A stretch of 64,000 nucleotides of DNA from Amoebophrya sp. A120. Lineage: Eukaryota > Sar > Dinophyceae > Syndiniales > Amoebophryaceae. Shown here piece after piece: positions 51,067-63,157 of this stretch. Within the stretch, counting starts at the first letter, position 1, and each line of letters starts with the position of its first letter. The notes under the pieces were generated by a model. The model worked only from the letters and a program-made list of their open reading frames with translations. It did no database searches and was not told the origin of the DNA. Location of the stretch: the NCBI GenBank assembly GCA_905178155.1, contig CAJINV010000006.1, positions 3,391,459-3,455,458 on the forward strand, read 5' to 3'. A program made the position numbers and the translations under genes.

Positions 51067-54000
51067 TTAATACTCTGCTCCTGCAGATGCCGGCCCAAGA
51101 ACCTCGGCGTTCTCGTCAACTTCCATGTTGGGAATAGAAGAGCTACCATCCTGCTCTCCCGCTCCGCAATTCCTTCGATTTATTTTCGCTCCCTCCAAGC
51201 ACGCATTTTGTGCCACACTGTACTTCACCACCAGATTGGCCACCGCCTCGTAGAAAAGTTCAGCCGCATGCTCGAACGTTAGCATCGGGAAGATTGATTG
51301 CGCGTTCTGTCCAGGAAGATTTTTGTAGCCGTTATGATCCTTGTCATCTTGCAGGAGCGAAGATTCCTCAAGTAGGAATTGGTTCACTAATTTTCGGGTC
51401 ATGGAGCCCACGTGCACTTCTTCCGTGGTCCTCTCCGCGATCGATGTACTCGCGCCATCCTGATCCGCATCCTGTTGTGAAGATGCTTGATCAAGTTGTT
51501 CCTGCTCCGCTTTTTTAGTTTTACGACCCCCCTTCGCATCTTCCCGCATGAACTTGAGAAAGCTCACCCTTTTATCAAACAAAAAAGTGTTAAGGTTAAC
51601 GTTAACGGTAGCAGTCATGCATTACAAATTTTGCCTCCCATGCATGCTACGCAATACAAATTTGGGCACCTTTTCTGATGCGTTACCGCATCACGCATTC
51701 CGTTAAGGTTAACACTTTTTCGTGTGATATCTTTTCGCCAGCAAATTCGCCTTCATCACGTTGTAGGTTGTATAGAAGCTCGAATTGTCAAGAATTTCGT
51801 CCTTTTCCCTGATTTCCCCTATCTATGCATTGCAAAAGTAGCGTACTAGTATAAACCAGCCATGCTCCGGCTGCCGCCGGAGCGCAGGGCTGTTGGGCCG
51901 GGGCAAGACTGTTTGCCGATCGGACCACATTTCTTTGGTCTAATATGCACAACGAAACATACTGGAGTCCCGCTCTTTCCGCCTGTTTGCGCCGCGCCAA
52001 CCCGCAGGACCACTTGCGCGCTTCCCGCGCCTGTGGGCGCTCTGCGCAGGGAGCAGCTGCAAAGAACACCGGGGGCGAACAGAAGCCGCCAGGCGCGAGA
52101 GGGTAGCGCGAGAGGGTGGCGCGGGAGGGTGGTGCGGGAGGGTGGCGCGAGAGGGTTGCGCGAGAGGGTGCGCGAGAGGGTGGCGCGAGAGGGTGGCGCG
52201 GAAAGGCGCCGAACAAAACAAGTCCACGACTGGCCTGCAGTGCCAAATATGGGGACTTCCATGCGGATTCGCGCCCGCCACTTTGCGTTTTTACCCTCTC
52301 GCAGACCTCTCGCAGACCCTCTTTTTGACCTCTTTTGGGGGTCCCCGCTAATAATCCGGCTATACTCGCGGGTAGAGGTCGACAGAGGTGGCCGAGAGGT
52401 GGCCAAGAGGGTCCGCGAGAGGTCGCCCCTTATTCGCGCCACCTCTCTCCACCTCTGTCGACCTCTCGCGCCCCCTCTTTTTGACCTCTCTGCACCCTCT
52501 GAGGCACTTAGGCGCCGCCTTAAGGTGGGGCCTTCGGCGGGCTATACTCGCGCACCCTCTCGCCGACCCTCTCGAAAGGGGGTCCCGCGCCACCTCTCCA
52601 CCTCTGTCGACCTCTTTTTTACCTCTTTTGACCTCTTTTTGACCTCTCGGCCACCTCTCGTTTACCCTCTGTCTACCTCTTTTTTCGCATGAATATAATA
52701 TATAGTAATTGCATTACAGGAAATTTCGGCAAGAAGATGAAAAGTGGGATTTGTAATGCTGTTTTACCTTAGGAGGAAGATTTGTCATGCATATTTGCAA
52801 TTAGTACAACGAGTACGATACTTTTGCACAGCATACGGTCTTGACAAAACTGATTAAAGTTTCCAAATACTTCTTCTTCACTTTCTCCAGAAAGTACAGC
52901 TCAATTTCCGTCGACTTCAGCAACTGCTTCGTGTAATAGAGTTCAGGCTGGTGGGTAGGAGGCGTACCAGGAGGGGTGGAGCTGTTCGATGTGTAGTAGT
53001 TTTCTGGTGGACCTCCAAGAACAGTAGAGCTGGTTCTACTAGTACTCTCGAGCGCTGTACTAGTGCTGCTTTCGCTCGTTCTTGCGCCGGAGGTCGTTGC
53101 GTCACGGCTGCCACCGGTTGTTGGACTATGTTGATCAGCTGCAGCTAGCGCCAAGCCACTCAGTTGTGATATCAAAATGAAAAATCCCCCGTCCCCATAT
53201 TGAAACGGAAATTTCTGTTGCTGGATTTGTGTACACAAATCAGCTCTGTCTTGCAATGAGGCACTGCAGGCAAAGCCTCAGCCTGCGCAGGGGTGTTTTT
53301 GTGTAGCTGCTTAGCATAGCAGAGGCCTTCGATGTAGGCGTAACAGCATGACAAATCTCCGGTATGATTATGAAGCGGCGGACTCTTTGGATTTGCCTCC
53401 TCGCAAGAGAGGCAGGATTTGTGGTCACAAATCAGCATCACAAATTTTTAGCAGCATGCCTTTTCAGTATGGGGAGGGGGGATTTTTCCTCTCAATATGT
53501 GAAGCGAAAAACTCAGTTTGTAAGTTCGTGTCGTACTCTTCCAGCGGTTTTGTGATTTCGGTTTGGATATCAACCGTAAAAGTGTCGGGTCTGGAAGATT
53601 GTGACACTTGTCATGCACGTTTTGCATGAGCCATGATGTCTGTGATGCATACCCTAGCAATGCAGATTTTTTGATGGCTTCTTGATGCCTATCCCGCATG
53701 ACAAACGCCTTCTCAGCGTAGCAGAAATTGCATTCCCTTTGGTACTCATGCAATACAGATTTTTGTGGCATCCAAATGCAGCATCACAAGTTGCATTCTT
53801 CCAGACCCAGACATTTTTGCATTTGGTATTGGAATTTTTGTTGCAGCCACTCTTCGTCGAAGAAGCTGTCAATGGTCGAAAATTTATGGTTTCTTGACGA
53901 CGTAGTAGTTTGTGTTGCACTCCTAGCAGGAACTAGAGGATTTATTTTCGTCTCTACTACTGCCCCCAGCTGTGTCTGTTCTTCCGGACGAGGACTTCTC

Positions 54001-57000
54001 AAAGTGCTCGAAGAGGAGGCTCTACTGCTGCTGTCCGGCGCCGTCCTCGCAGTCAGGGCTGCCAAAGCTAAATCAATCTCTTCTTCAAAGCTTTTCCAGA
54101 TTTCCTTTGCGTTGTTTCGCTTGTCGTAGTTGTCCTGCGTACGCCCCCCGAACACCGCTGGAGCCACGCCCTGTAGCATGTTCTTGGGATCACCGATGCT
54201 GAAGAACGCTTTCACAAAAGATTCGGCTTTCTGGACTAGCTTGGCTCGGTGGAGCTCCGCTTCTTCTTCGTCGAGATCTTGGCGGATGAGTTTTGGTATG
54301 CGGTGGAAAAATTCAAAGAAAAAAAATCGAATGTGAAGGTCGTGGACTGCAGATTTTTTATCGCATGTATCTACTTTTGAGTAGGCGTGCGCCTGCGGGC
54401 CTAAATTCCGGTGGGTTGGTCGGTTGGTTGGTTGGTTTTGGACAGACGACATTTGACCGAATTTACAAAAGTATGGGGACACGCCTTCCGGGTAGGTGCG
54501 CAGGACGTGTTGCAGCTGCAGGCAGTTGTCCTTCTACAGTCTGTCTAAAGTTTGTCTAAAGTTGCAACATAGGCAAATTCGCACACGATTTTGCAAATTT
54601 GCAACTTTAGACTTCATTTTAGAAGAAGTGTCTAAGCCGAAAATTACCATGTCGACGTCAGTTGCGGCAGCTGCGAGGAGCAACTGACGATCAGGTAGAG
54701 AGCCAAGAACATGTTCATGATCAGGCTCATGAACATGTTCTTCCCTGGACCAAGCACATTCATCTTCATCATCATACATCCATGATGAAGGTGTCGGCTT
54801 ATTACACGTTCGTTCCCGACGAACAAAATCTATCGCGGCTTGCATCATGGGCAGGCATGGCCGTGCTTGGCGCCGATCAAGAAAAAAAGCACACAACGTG
54901 AACAGGAAAAATCTTGCGCCAAAGGACGGAAGATTTTTGCCTGTGCAGAACTCCCTGCCCCATTGCTCGCAGAATACGACCAGCAAGAACAACTGCAACC
55001 CTAGAGATTGAGACCAAGATCCCCGACACCAAAACCCAAACGAAAAGTGTCTCGACCAATGTAAACACCCGGAGGTCGTCAAAGGTTTGCGGACTGGACA
55101 GCGCCCAACACAATGGCGACAACCCAGATGGCCCCACGGACCAGAACCACCCCAATCCGGCCACGCGATCCCCGAGGGCCACCAAGAATACGAAGCGAGG
55201 AAAATTGAAAAGGCCTCCACTTTAAGCCGTTAGATAGAACAAAAGACCGCCCCCGGGTCTCCCGCTTGACCCCCCCCCCCAATTGGCAGGTGGGTGGGTA
55301 GGTCGGTAGGCGTAGCCAATAGGCAAGACACGCTCGCCCCGCCCCCCCCCCCATCAGGCAGGGGGGGGTAGGTCGGTAGGCGTGGCCAATAGGCAGCGCG
55401 CGCTCCCTCGCCCCACCCACCCACCAGGCTGGTGGGTGGGTAGGTCGGTAGGCGTGGCCAAGGGGCAGCGCACGCTCGCCCCACCCACTCACCGGCAAGG
55501 TGGGTGGGTGGGTCGGTAGGTGTGGCCAATAGGCAGCGCACGCTCGCCCCACCCACCCACCAGGCTGGTGGGTGGGTAGGTCGGTAGGCGTGGCCAATAG
55601 GCAGCGCGCGCTTCCTCGCCCCACCCACCCACCAGGCTGGTGGGTGGGTAGGTCGGTAGGCGTGACCAGTAGGCAGCTGTCTCTGGATGGAAGCAAAGGG
55701 ATAGGTAGGTAGGTAGGTCGGTGCAATCGCGGTACTACAATGAAAATGAATCGAAAAGACGCCAGGTAGGCGGGTAGGTAGGCAGCTTCAACAGTAATAG
55801 TAGACGAATCTCAGAAAAACGCAAAACACAACGCAGCGGGTTCGGTCAAATGTCGTCTGTCCAAAACCAACCAACCAACCGACCAACCCACCGGAATTTA
55901 GGCCCGCAGGCCCACGCCTATTGCTACTTTTGTATTCTCCAAAGTACAACGCTCGTCCTGAATCATCATGCAGACTGTAGTCCTATTGTGTGCCAATGTC
56001 AGCAAATAGGAGTTTGCAATGTAAAGCTGCTCACGGTTCGATTTTACTCCTGATTCCTCCTTCCATACCGATAGCTGCTGCCTGTAAGGCCACTATTTCT
56101 CTCTTCGCTGCAGCTTTACTCAGTTGTGCCACCGTTTTTCTTTCCTTTCCGCAAAAACACTCGTATTCGATTTCGTCTTGAAAAATCTGCAACAGTTCTT
56201 GTTTCTGGTGTTCATCCGTACTTTCATCCGACGAAATTCCTTCCAGCACTTCCTTCTCAAAAAACCAGTCCACACTCTTCGCGTAGTCCAGAGCGGTTTC
56301 TTATCCAGGAAAAAACTACAACCATCCCCATCCATTTCATGCATGACAAACACAGAAATTTATACATGTTTTGCATGACAAATTGGATGGGGATGGTTCG
56401 TTTTTTTGTGGATACCTCTTTGTCGTCGTAGAACTGTTCCAACAAGATTTTCTTCGCGGTGTTTTATCAACTGCAAATATGTCTGGGTCTGGAAGAGTGT
56501 AAAATTGTCATGCAGGTTTTCCATGACCACTGAGGTCTGGCATGCGGGACCTAGCACGACAGAGTCTGTGAGGTCTCTGTCATGCCTATCCTGCGTGAGA
56601 AACTCCCTCCCAACTTGGTCGAAAGTGGACAGCTTTTGGCAATCATGCAACACAGATTTTTGCATGATTCGGCTTTAGCATGACAAGTTGCAATTTTCCA
56701 GACCCAGACATTTTTGCAATCCATATGTTCAAATCTTTCTCAATTCTTTTCAATTTCAGCTTCTTCAACGGAAGTTTATGCGCCAGAAACCGCGCGTTGA
56801 AGACAAAATTTTTCCCCGTGCCCTGGCAATCGATAAAAATAAACAACGCTTTCTGGTGCAGAGATTTGAGCTGGTTTTCCACTTTGATCAAGTCGCGTTC
56901 GATCCAGGAGATTAGATAATCGGAAAAACTGCTGGCGTTTTGTTTCCCGTTGATGAGGCGTTTTCGGTTTTGGAAAATAAATGCAGAGTCGTAGTAGAGA

Positions 57001-60000
57001 AATTCTGATGTAGTTGGGGCGGCGTGGTCCTCTTCCGATCTTGTTGTGAAGATGCGCCCCCGCTCATTTTCACTGTCACTCAATAACATCTTCTGAAACG
57101 CCAACGCCCGCTGGACTAGCAAATCCGCGATTTGCATCTCCACGTTGAACTGATCCCCATCTTCATCCGACGCGAGCAGACTCGGCTATGGGGCTCGCAA
57201 CTGTTACACTCTCAGCTGGAGCTGTTACATGATTTGTGATGCAAAATTACCACCAGAGTCGACACGATCAAGCTACTTCGCATGACCAATTCTCAAGGGG
57301 CCAAACAGGCTGACAATCTGCGCCAAATCTCAATCTGTCATGCAAGACGCGCTGCAAGTTCCCCTTTCACTTTTGCCATTCTTGCATCACAAACTCATGT
57401 AGCATTTGAGAGTGTAACAGTTGCGAAGGCCATATCGGCACGCGGTTTTTTTTGTAGGTGAAAAGCAGCCGACGCGAAATCTGCAGGGCTGTTTGGAGTT
57501 TTTGCAGGCCTTGAGAGAGGACCGCGCGGGAGGGAAAAGTAGCCGTGGTGGTTGCGCGGGCGGCTGGAGTTTCGTTTTTGTGGTCCTCGGTCGTTGTACG
57601 TGTGGTCGGCGCACAGGAACTTCTTAGCGCTTGCACATCAGCCAGTTGCAGATCCATCTCTACTTCCTGTCCCTGCGCTTCTGATAAAGCCTGTGCGTAG
57701 TGCTGAGAAGAGTGTTGGCTGGGCTCCGTCGCGGGGTCACGAGGAAAATGAGCGGGCTGGTGCGGTTGCTGTTTTCGTTCCTCTTGCATCTGCTCGTCTT
57801 TCCCTGGTAGGTCTGTGTCGGTCCGCCCACCACGCAAAAAAACTTCACCGGTCGTGGCATGAAAAATGTCCCGCAGCTATCCCACGAAAAACCTGTTTCA
57901 CTGTGATGGTTTTGCAATATCTGCATCACAAGTTTGCTACACATGACGCGGAAAACTTGCCATGCGCGCTTCCCAAGGGAAAACACGCTTCAAAATCCAA
58001 TGTCTTGCAGGTGTAGCAAGACAAACACTTTGGTGCTTCGTTTTCTGCATCACAAGTTCACAGTGAAACAGTTTTTTCTTGCGATAACAGCCCTTCTTTG
58101 GTCAATCGCTCCACTTTGTCAAACCAGCTCATCGTCGCGCCCGACGGTGCAGATGGACGCACTTGCTCTGTTGGAGGTGGCACCAGCTCCATAGAATCGA
58201 AATCCACCCGATCCTGGATGTTGAGCTGCTTTTTCACAACCAGTGCAGCTACTTGTCGTGCGCTACTAGATGCAGGAGAGGTGATGGTGGGCGACAAGGA
58301 GGTGGAGCAGCAAGGCTCTGCTGTAGTGCCGTCTGCTCGACGTCCGACGCAGTTTCCCGCGGAACGATTTGTGCTGTCGCTCAAGACGAGCATCCTGGAG
58401 GGAGATGAACCTGAAGTGGCTCCGTCAGTCGAGCACATACTGTTCCCCGAGACGCTGCGTCGAAAAGACCCCTGCACGTCCACGTCCTGTTCTAAAATCA
58501 GCGTTTCTTCTACGTCTTTCTGGAAATCGTAATTCAAGGGCGGGAGGTATCACAGGGAAAAGTGTTCATGTTAACGGAATCTGTGATGCAGTAGTGCATC
58601 ACAAAACGTGCCCAAATTTGTCATGCATGGCATGCATATTAAGCAACATTTGTCATGCATGTTTGCAATCTATGAAAACCGTTAACGTAGGTAACACTTT
58701 TTTGTTTGATAGAAGGGTCCGCTGACTCTTACCCGTAATCGGGTTGTAGAAGTAGCGAAATGGCTTTTTTTATCGCAAGAAAAAAGTGTTACAGTTACAC
58801 ATTGTGTTGCAAGACCGGCAACACAGACAACCTGTCTCATGCAGGAAATGCTTGGGACGAGCCTCGTTTCCTTTCTGTTTTCCCTTGTGATCTTCGCATT
58901 ACAAGTTTTCTCTGCCACGCAGAGAAAATTTGTGATGCAGAAACTCCAACAAATGTGTAACTGTAACACTTTTCTCTCATGATATCTTTTGGCCAAGATG
59001 TTGAACGCTGCCTACCTTTTCACCTACTTGTTCATTCGGTTCTTCTATCACAACTTCCCACGGCACCGGCAAATCCGCCGTTGTGGCGGTCGCCGAGAGG
59101 TAGAGGAGGGGAGAAACGAATTTTATTTCCCCTGCACTACCTTCTGGAACGAGACGTGCGTTTTGGTCCATCGGGACGACCGCACCTGGCGCACCACCTC
59201 CGATACTAAAGACAGATTGCAGCAATGCCCGTCCGCTGTTGCTCGTGCTTGTAGGAGGTGATATGGACGAGTTCTTGGAGCGCGGTGTTCCTTGGTGGTG
59301 TGCCACGACCTGTCCGCCTCTACTACTTGCCCTGGTACCTCCGACAGCTACGGAACTCGTTGTTCTCATCAGTTCTTCCACGAGCGGCTTCAGGACTTTT
59401 GCGAAGTGATCACGTTGCTTATTTTGCTCCTGCGCAGTTCGATGACCACTGCTACCTCGTGAACCATCGGCGCTGCGCTGTTCCTGTTTCTGGACAAACA
59501 AATCCTGTTGCAACATTTTTACAGCACTGGAACCGAGAAAAATTCTAGGACAAGGTTCTCCTTCTAGAGCAGCGAAGCGGCCTCGTGGAGGATTTCCAAT
59601 TCCACCTGCGGCTTCTCTGATTGTACCATTTATTTCCGGCTGCAATTGTTGTTGTTCGCCTAGTGCAGGAGCTTCATCTTCATGGCAAGATGTTGAAAAG
59701 AACTGGTTTATCGCCGCGGCAGAGAGCGGAAAGACGGTACGTATTTTCATCGTGTTTTTCTGCTCTTTTATCGTGGTCCCATTCGGAGTTGCGGGGAAAA
59801 ATGTAGATTCGGACTCCCGCAGCCAAAAGATTTGCTCGATCGGTGGGTGGGTTGCCTTTTCCTTTCGTAGTCCACACTGTTGGCGTTGCCCTTGCGATGT
59901 TGAAGCCGTTTTGGTAGTTCTTAGTACGTCTTCGTTGTAAAGGAAGAGCTTCGTATTGGTCCAATGCTCCGCCTCGAGTTTGTCAGCAAATGCGGCTGCA

Positions 60001-63000
60001 CGACTAACACTTGACTCCTTCTCATCGCTCCCTTGCCATGCGACCAACAGCACCGGGGGCGCGGAGAAGGCGATACAAGAGACCTCCTTGTCTGCGAACA
60101 GCGTGTTCATAAGATGGTTCGTCCCACTACCGCTCGAGGTTGCCAGCAACCTCTTCACCACCAACGCAACTGCTCCGCCGGTTCCATACCCCGTGAGGAG
60201 CAATTTATCGAATCTTGCACGGAACAGCTTTCCACCCAGAAGTTCTAAAGAAAGTTGCTGGATCGCGCGCTGCGCTTGGGCGTAAAATTCTGGCTTGAAG
60301 CGAGTTATAGCCTTCAAGCCGTTTCGCATTTCTGCTTCGGCACCTCCTCCGAGGACCGGGCCTTCTTGCAGCTCTTCACCCTTTGACGGTGTTTTATCAG
60401 ACCCGAAGACAAAATACGCCGTTCTGGTTTGTTCGTGGATGTGAAAGAACCAGGAAGTTTTACTGTGGGGAGCAGAAAAATTATCCTGACAAGAACGCAT
60501 CGTCGGTGGTTCAACATCTTCAGCTGACTTTGCTGTCTCGTCGCGGCCGAGCTGCAACTGCTGCATCTTCGCGGAAAGAGAATTGTGGCCCTCGTCGCGG
60601 TCCTCCTGCAAAGATCTTAACTCCTCTTCCACTTTCGCAGTGCGACTTTGGATTCCGGGCAGCTTTCGGCAGAATGTTTTTGCGTTGATTGTTCTTGTCG
60701 AATGAAGTGGAGTGCCGGTCGTGTGTTTGCCATCCGGCAGGGTAGGCTGCTGCTCTTGTTGTGCGACCTGCTGCATCTTCTTCTGCAACACTTGTTGTAT
60801 TCCTGGCACGACAGGAGTTGGAGTTGCATTTGCTTCCGGGACGGGGGAATTGTCCCCCATCCCCATGACCACTGGAGGTCCATTGTAACAAGCAGATGTC
60901 TTCTTCAAAATCGAGCGGGGCTGCAATTTAGGCAGGTCTTCAGCACTAGAGGAAGACTCAGACGCACCACCGAGTTCTTGGCTGATCTTTACGGTTGGAT
61001 TGCTGCAGGAATTATGGACTTGTTCTGTATGCGAGATAGCGACAGCCTGTTCGACGTCATAATCCATTCCATCATCCCTATCTTCTTCGTCGTCCACCGA
61101 ATGCGCGGTATTGACACTTCCTCGCAGGGAAGATTTAGATTCATTCTCGCCTGCATCTTCTTCCTCCCCCTCCTCCTCAACACTCGACTCCGAGCTAGGA
61201 GAAGTTCTTGGCAAGCCTCCCCTAAGATGTTGTCCAGCGGTCGTGCCAAAACGTCGACCTCGGTGCAGATACCGCATTTTCGGGTTGCAGCTCTGGAGGT
61301 CGTGGATCCCGCTGCTGTACTGCTCGCCAGTTGTGCTGTAGTTGCACACTTGGAAGGGTAGAACGTGGGCTCCTGTAGTTCGGAGTGGTTCCTGTGCGGC
61401 CTGTTGCCCAACTTGTGCTGAACCCCGCGCGTCAAAGGTGTGTTTGTCCTCCCGACGACAACTCGCTGCGGGCCTGCACGTCGACAAAGCTTCTGACACG
61501 CGAGTTCCCGCTTCGCTTATTTCGCTAGTACTACGACTCGTGTGGTCATTGTGTCCAAACAGCAAAACCTGTTTTTGTTTCCAAATGGCAAACCCGGCTA
61601 AAGCTTCGGCATCCGGACTTTTGGAAAACAACGCGGTCTCGATTTTTTCATCAGACGTTTTTGAGTCGTTGTCCTCGTTGTGGCTCAAGAACAGGGAGGT
61701 GTACTCAACCGCTTTCAAATATGGAGTTCTCGAATGTTACACTCTCAATTGGCACATGAGTTTGTAATGCAAGACTGGCAAAAGTGAGAGGAGGAAGATT
61801 GCGGCTTTTGCATTACAAGTCTGGCGCAGATTTAGGCGCGGCTTAGCTCTTCGCAAATTTGTCATGCGGAGCAGCTTGATCGTGAGGATGATCATGATGA
61901 TGGTGCTTTTGCATGACAAATCCGTGTAAAAGTTGAGAATGTAACAGTTGAGAATGCCATATCAGAACCTCCTGCTTGCTCTTCTCATCCATGTTCAAAA
62001 TTTCTTCCACTGACGAGTTTTCGGCGAAGGGAGTGAAAAAAACGGTGTCGTATGAGAGTGCACAACTCTCCTTCACTCACATTTGTCATGCAAATCTGCA
62101 ATCCCAGCCATTGCCGTGTCGTCGTCGTGGGCTTACCTTCTTGCATAACATGCTCCTACAAGAACACTCCAAACTGCACTACATTGTTCCATGTATCAAG
62201 TAGATCTTGTCATGCAGAAATTACGTTCCTGCTGCTGTTTCTGTTGCTGCTCATGCCCTCATACCAATGGGGGCATAAATAAGCGGGAGTTGCTGTGCAG
62301 CACTCACACTCTCATATGTCGGGCGTCGTGTCCATTTCCGTCGTCATCTGCTCAAAAACCGCGAAATCTGCGTCGTGTAGAATTTCTTCTTGTTTCCGCT
62401 GAATAACGGATATTTCGCGACTCCTGGTCATAGAGTCGTCGTGTGTGGTGCTTGTAATTATATCGAGTTGTGCTCCTGCACCTCGTCCGGCAACGTGGTC
62501 CGCGATTTTTTCCGCCGCTTTCGTAAGACCCATCTGGAGGTGCGACGTCGAACATGATGCTGAACAATCTTTAATATTATCCGGACTCGCACTGCTCCCG
62601 AGCTTGGGGCTGTTCTTCGCGCTGCTCGTACTAGGATCTTCATCTCCACCCGCGGGCGCCAATACCGCAGCTGTTGCGCCGTTCTTCGAGCCCTTTCGAC
62701 TCGTTCCAGCCTCCCGGCTGTAAGAACGGTCAACGAAGAGGGACTTTTCAAATTCGGTTTCGAAGGGACAAGATTTCGAAGTTTTATTTTCATCTTCTTC
62801 GTCGCTCTTGTAATTCCGCTTCGCAATATCCCTTGGCGTCGGAGAATCCGGGAGACACACGCCGGGGGAATCGGGGAAAAGGCGAATCGGTAGGGGCGAT
62901 TGGATTTGGTGCGGCAAAGTTGTAAAAGGCTCGTTAAAAATATTAAAACTAGCGGCCGCACGTTCTTGAGATGATTGCTCCACAGCTTGCGAAGCAGCTT

Positions 63001-63157
63001 TCTCAAGCTTTATCCTCACGGCCGCGCAAGTGGAAATTGTGGCCGTGTGGAGCAAGATTAGCGAGGACACCAGCACCACCAGGGCGGGCCCCGACAAAAG
63101 AGTGCTGTTCCCCCAGATCATACCGCCGAGAGAAGAAGTAGATCGTAACACGGGCAT
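51067..63157 (-). CDS. Large membrane-anchored protein with degenerate class-3 lipase domain
   Basis: ATG 63157, stop at 51069-51067; exons near 63157-62317, 62046-61962, 61715-58985, 58770-58712, 58543-58087, 57873-57435, 57182-56726, 56460-56415, 56297-56040, 54310-53829, 53563-53498, 53165-52836, 51819-51730 and 51568-51067; about 2,250 residues. Seen: a hydrophobic anchor (GPALVVLVSSLILLHTA) near residue 30; long disordered Ser/Glu/Gln regions; a lipase-3-like core on the large exon (LLLTGYGTGGAVALVV near 60175; VSCIAFSAPPVLL near 60060). Class-3 lipases and DAG lipases have GHSLGG with catalytic Ser; here that position is Gly, so catalysis is doubtful. Further on: a WW-like RYFYNPITGKSQ (58740) lacking the second Trp, then helical segments (EEWLQQKF, KKYLETLISF). 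Could be a lipid-binding pseudoenzyme scaffold; inference. Confidence 0.78.
51573..51729. mobile_element. Introner family E
   Basis: AAAAAAGTGTTAAGGTTAACG / GTTAAGGTTAACACTTTTT; flanks CCTTT / TCTTT. Confidence 0.92.
51824..52835. mobile_element. Introner family B split by a 0.85-kb insertion
   Basis: The left piece 51824-51855 starts TATGCATTGCAAAAGTAGCG. The right piece 52705-52835 ends CGATACTTTTGCACAGCATA. Confidence 0.9.
51856..52704. repeat. GC-rich nested insertion with GAGAGGGTGGCGC and CCTCTCG repeats
   Basis: 52090-52200 repeats GAGGGTGGCGCGA words on the + strand. 52300-52680 repeats the complementary type GACCTCT / ACCCTCTCG. Open frames here are repeat by-products. Confidence 0.92.
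53170..53497. mobile_element. Introner family G
   Basis: AAAATGAAAAATCCCCCG / GGGGGGATTTTTCC; TSD TGTGA. Confidence 0.94.
53568..53828. mobile_element. Introner family A
   Basis: Left TIR GTGTCGGGTCTGG, right CCAGACCCAGAC; TSD TTGGA. Confidence 0.93.
54381..55921. mobile_element. 1.5-kb element with about 80-bp terminal inverted repeats
   Basis: 54381-54460 and 55842-55921 are nearly perfect inverted copies (GGCCTAAATTCCGGTGGGTT; ACAGACGACATTTGACCGA). The interior has a hairpin at about 54545-54615, a palindromic ATGTTCATGATC..CATGAACATGTT stretch near 54710, and a tandem array at 55260-55700. No transposase recognised, so a non-autonomous DNA element is most likely. Confidence 0.8.
55260..55700. 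repeat. Tandem repeat, about 70-bp unit, six copies
   Basis: GGTGGGTGGGTAGGTCGGTA + GGCGTGGCCAATAGGCAGCG recurs at about 55298, 55368, 55440, 55510, 55577 and 55648. Confidence 0.92.
56302..56414. mobile_element. Introner family I
   Basis: 113 bp. ACAACCATCCCCATCCA / TGGATGGGGATGGTTCG TIRs; flanks TTTCT / CCTCT. Confidence 0.9.
56465..56725. mobile_element. Introner family A
   Basis: Both TIRs intact. The body lies in the same + strand orientation as the copy at 26556 although the host gene is on the opposite strand. Confidence 0.93.
57187..57434. mobile_element. Introner family H
   Basis: CGCAACTGTTACACTCTCAG / GAGTGTAACAGTTGCGAAGG; TSD TCGGC. Confidence 0.94.
57878..58086. mobile_element. 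Introner family F
   Basis: GAAAAACCTGTTTCACTGTG / CACAGTGAAACAGTTTTTTC; flanks GCAGC / ACAGC. Confidence 0.93.
58548..58711. mobile_element. Introner family E
   Basis: AAAAGTGTTCATGTTAACGG left, GTAACACTTTTTTGTTTGATA right; flanks GGAGG / GAAGG. Confidence 0.9.
58771..58984. mobile_element. Introner family J
   Basis: AAAAAAGTGTTACAGTTACAC / GTGTAACTGTAACACTTTTC. It separates the lipase-like exon from the WW-like exon. Confidence 0.9.
61720..61961. mobile_element. Introner family H
   Basis: TCGAATGTTACACTCTCAAT / GAGAATGTAACAGTTGAGAA; flanks TCAAA / TCAGA. Confidence 0.9.
62051..62316. mobile_element. Introner family D
   Basis: GAGAGTGCACAACTCTCC left, AGTTGCTGTGCAGCACTC right; TSD TGTCG. 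Confidence 0.93.

Larger units (their letters stand above)
54310..56040 (-). other. Long intron carrying a nested TIR element
   Basis: Lies between exons encoding QAAAIGMEGGI and IPKLIRQDLDEEE. The outer ends hold a weak inverted pair (TCGAATGTGAAGG / GCAATGTAAAGCTGC..TTCGA), suggesting an old introner around the nested element. Exact splice points not resolved. Confidence 0.6.

Noticed and set aside
54534-55726. Minus-strand frames of 100-228 codons as host or transposase genes
   Set aside because: No recognisable domain; most overlap the 70-bp tandem array and lack introners. Recorded as part of the TIR element instead.
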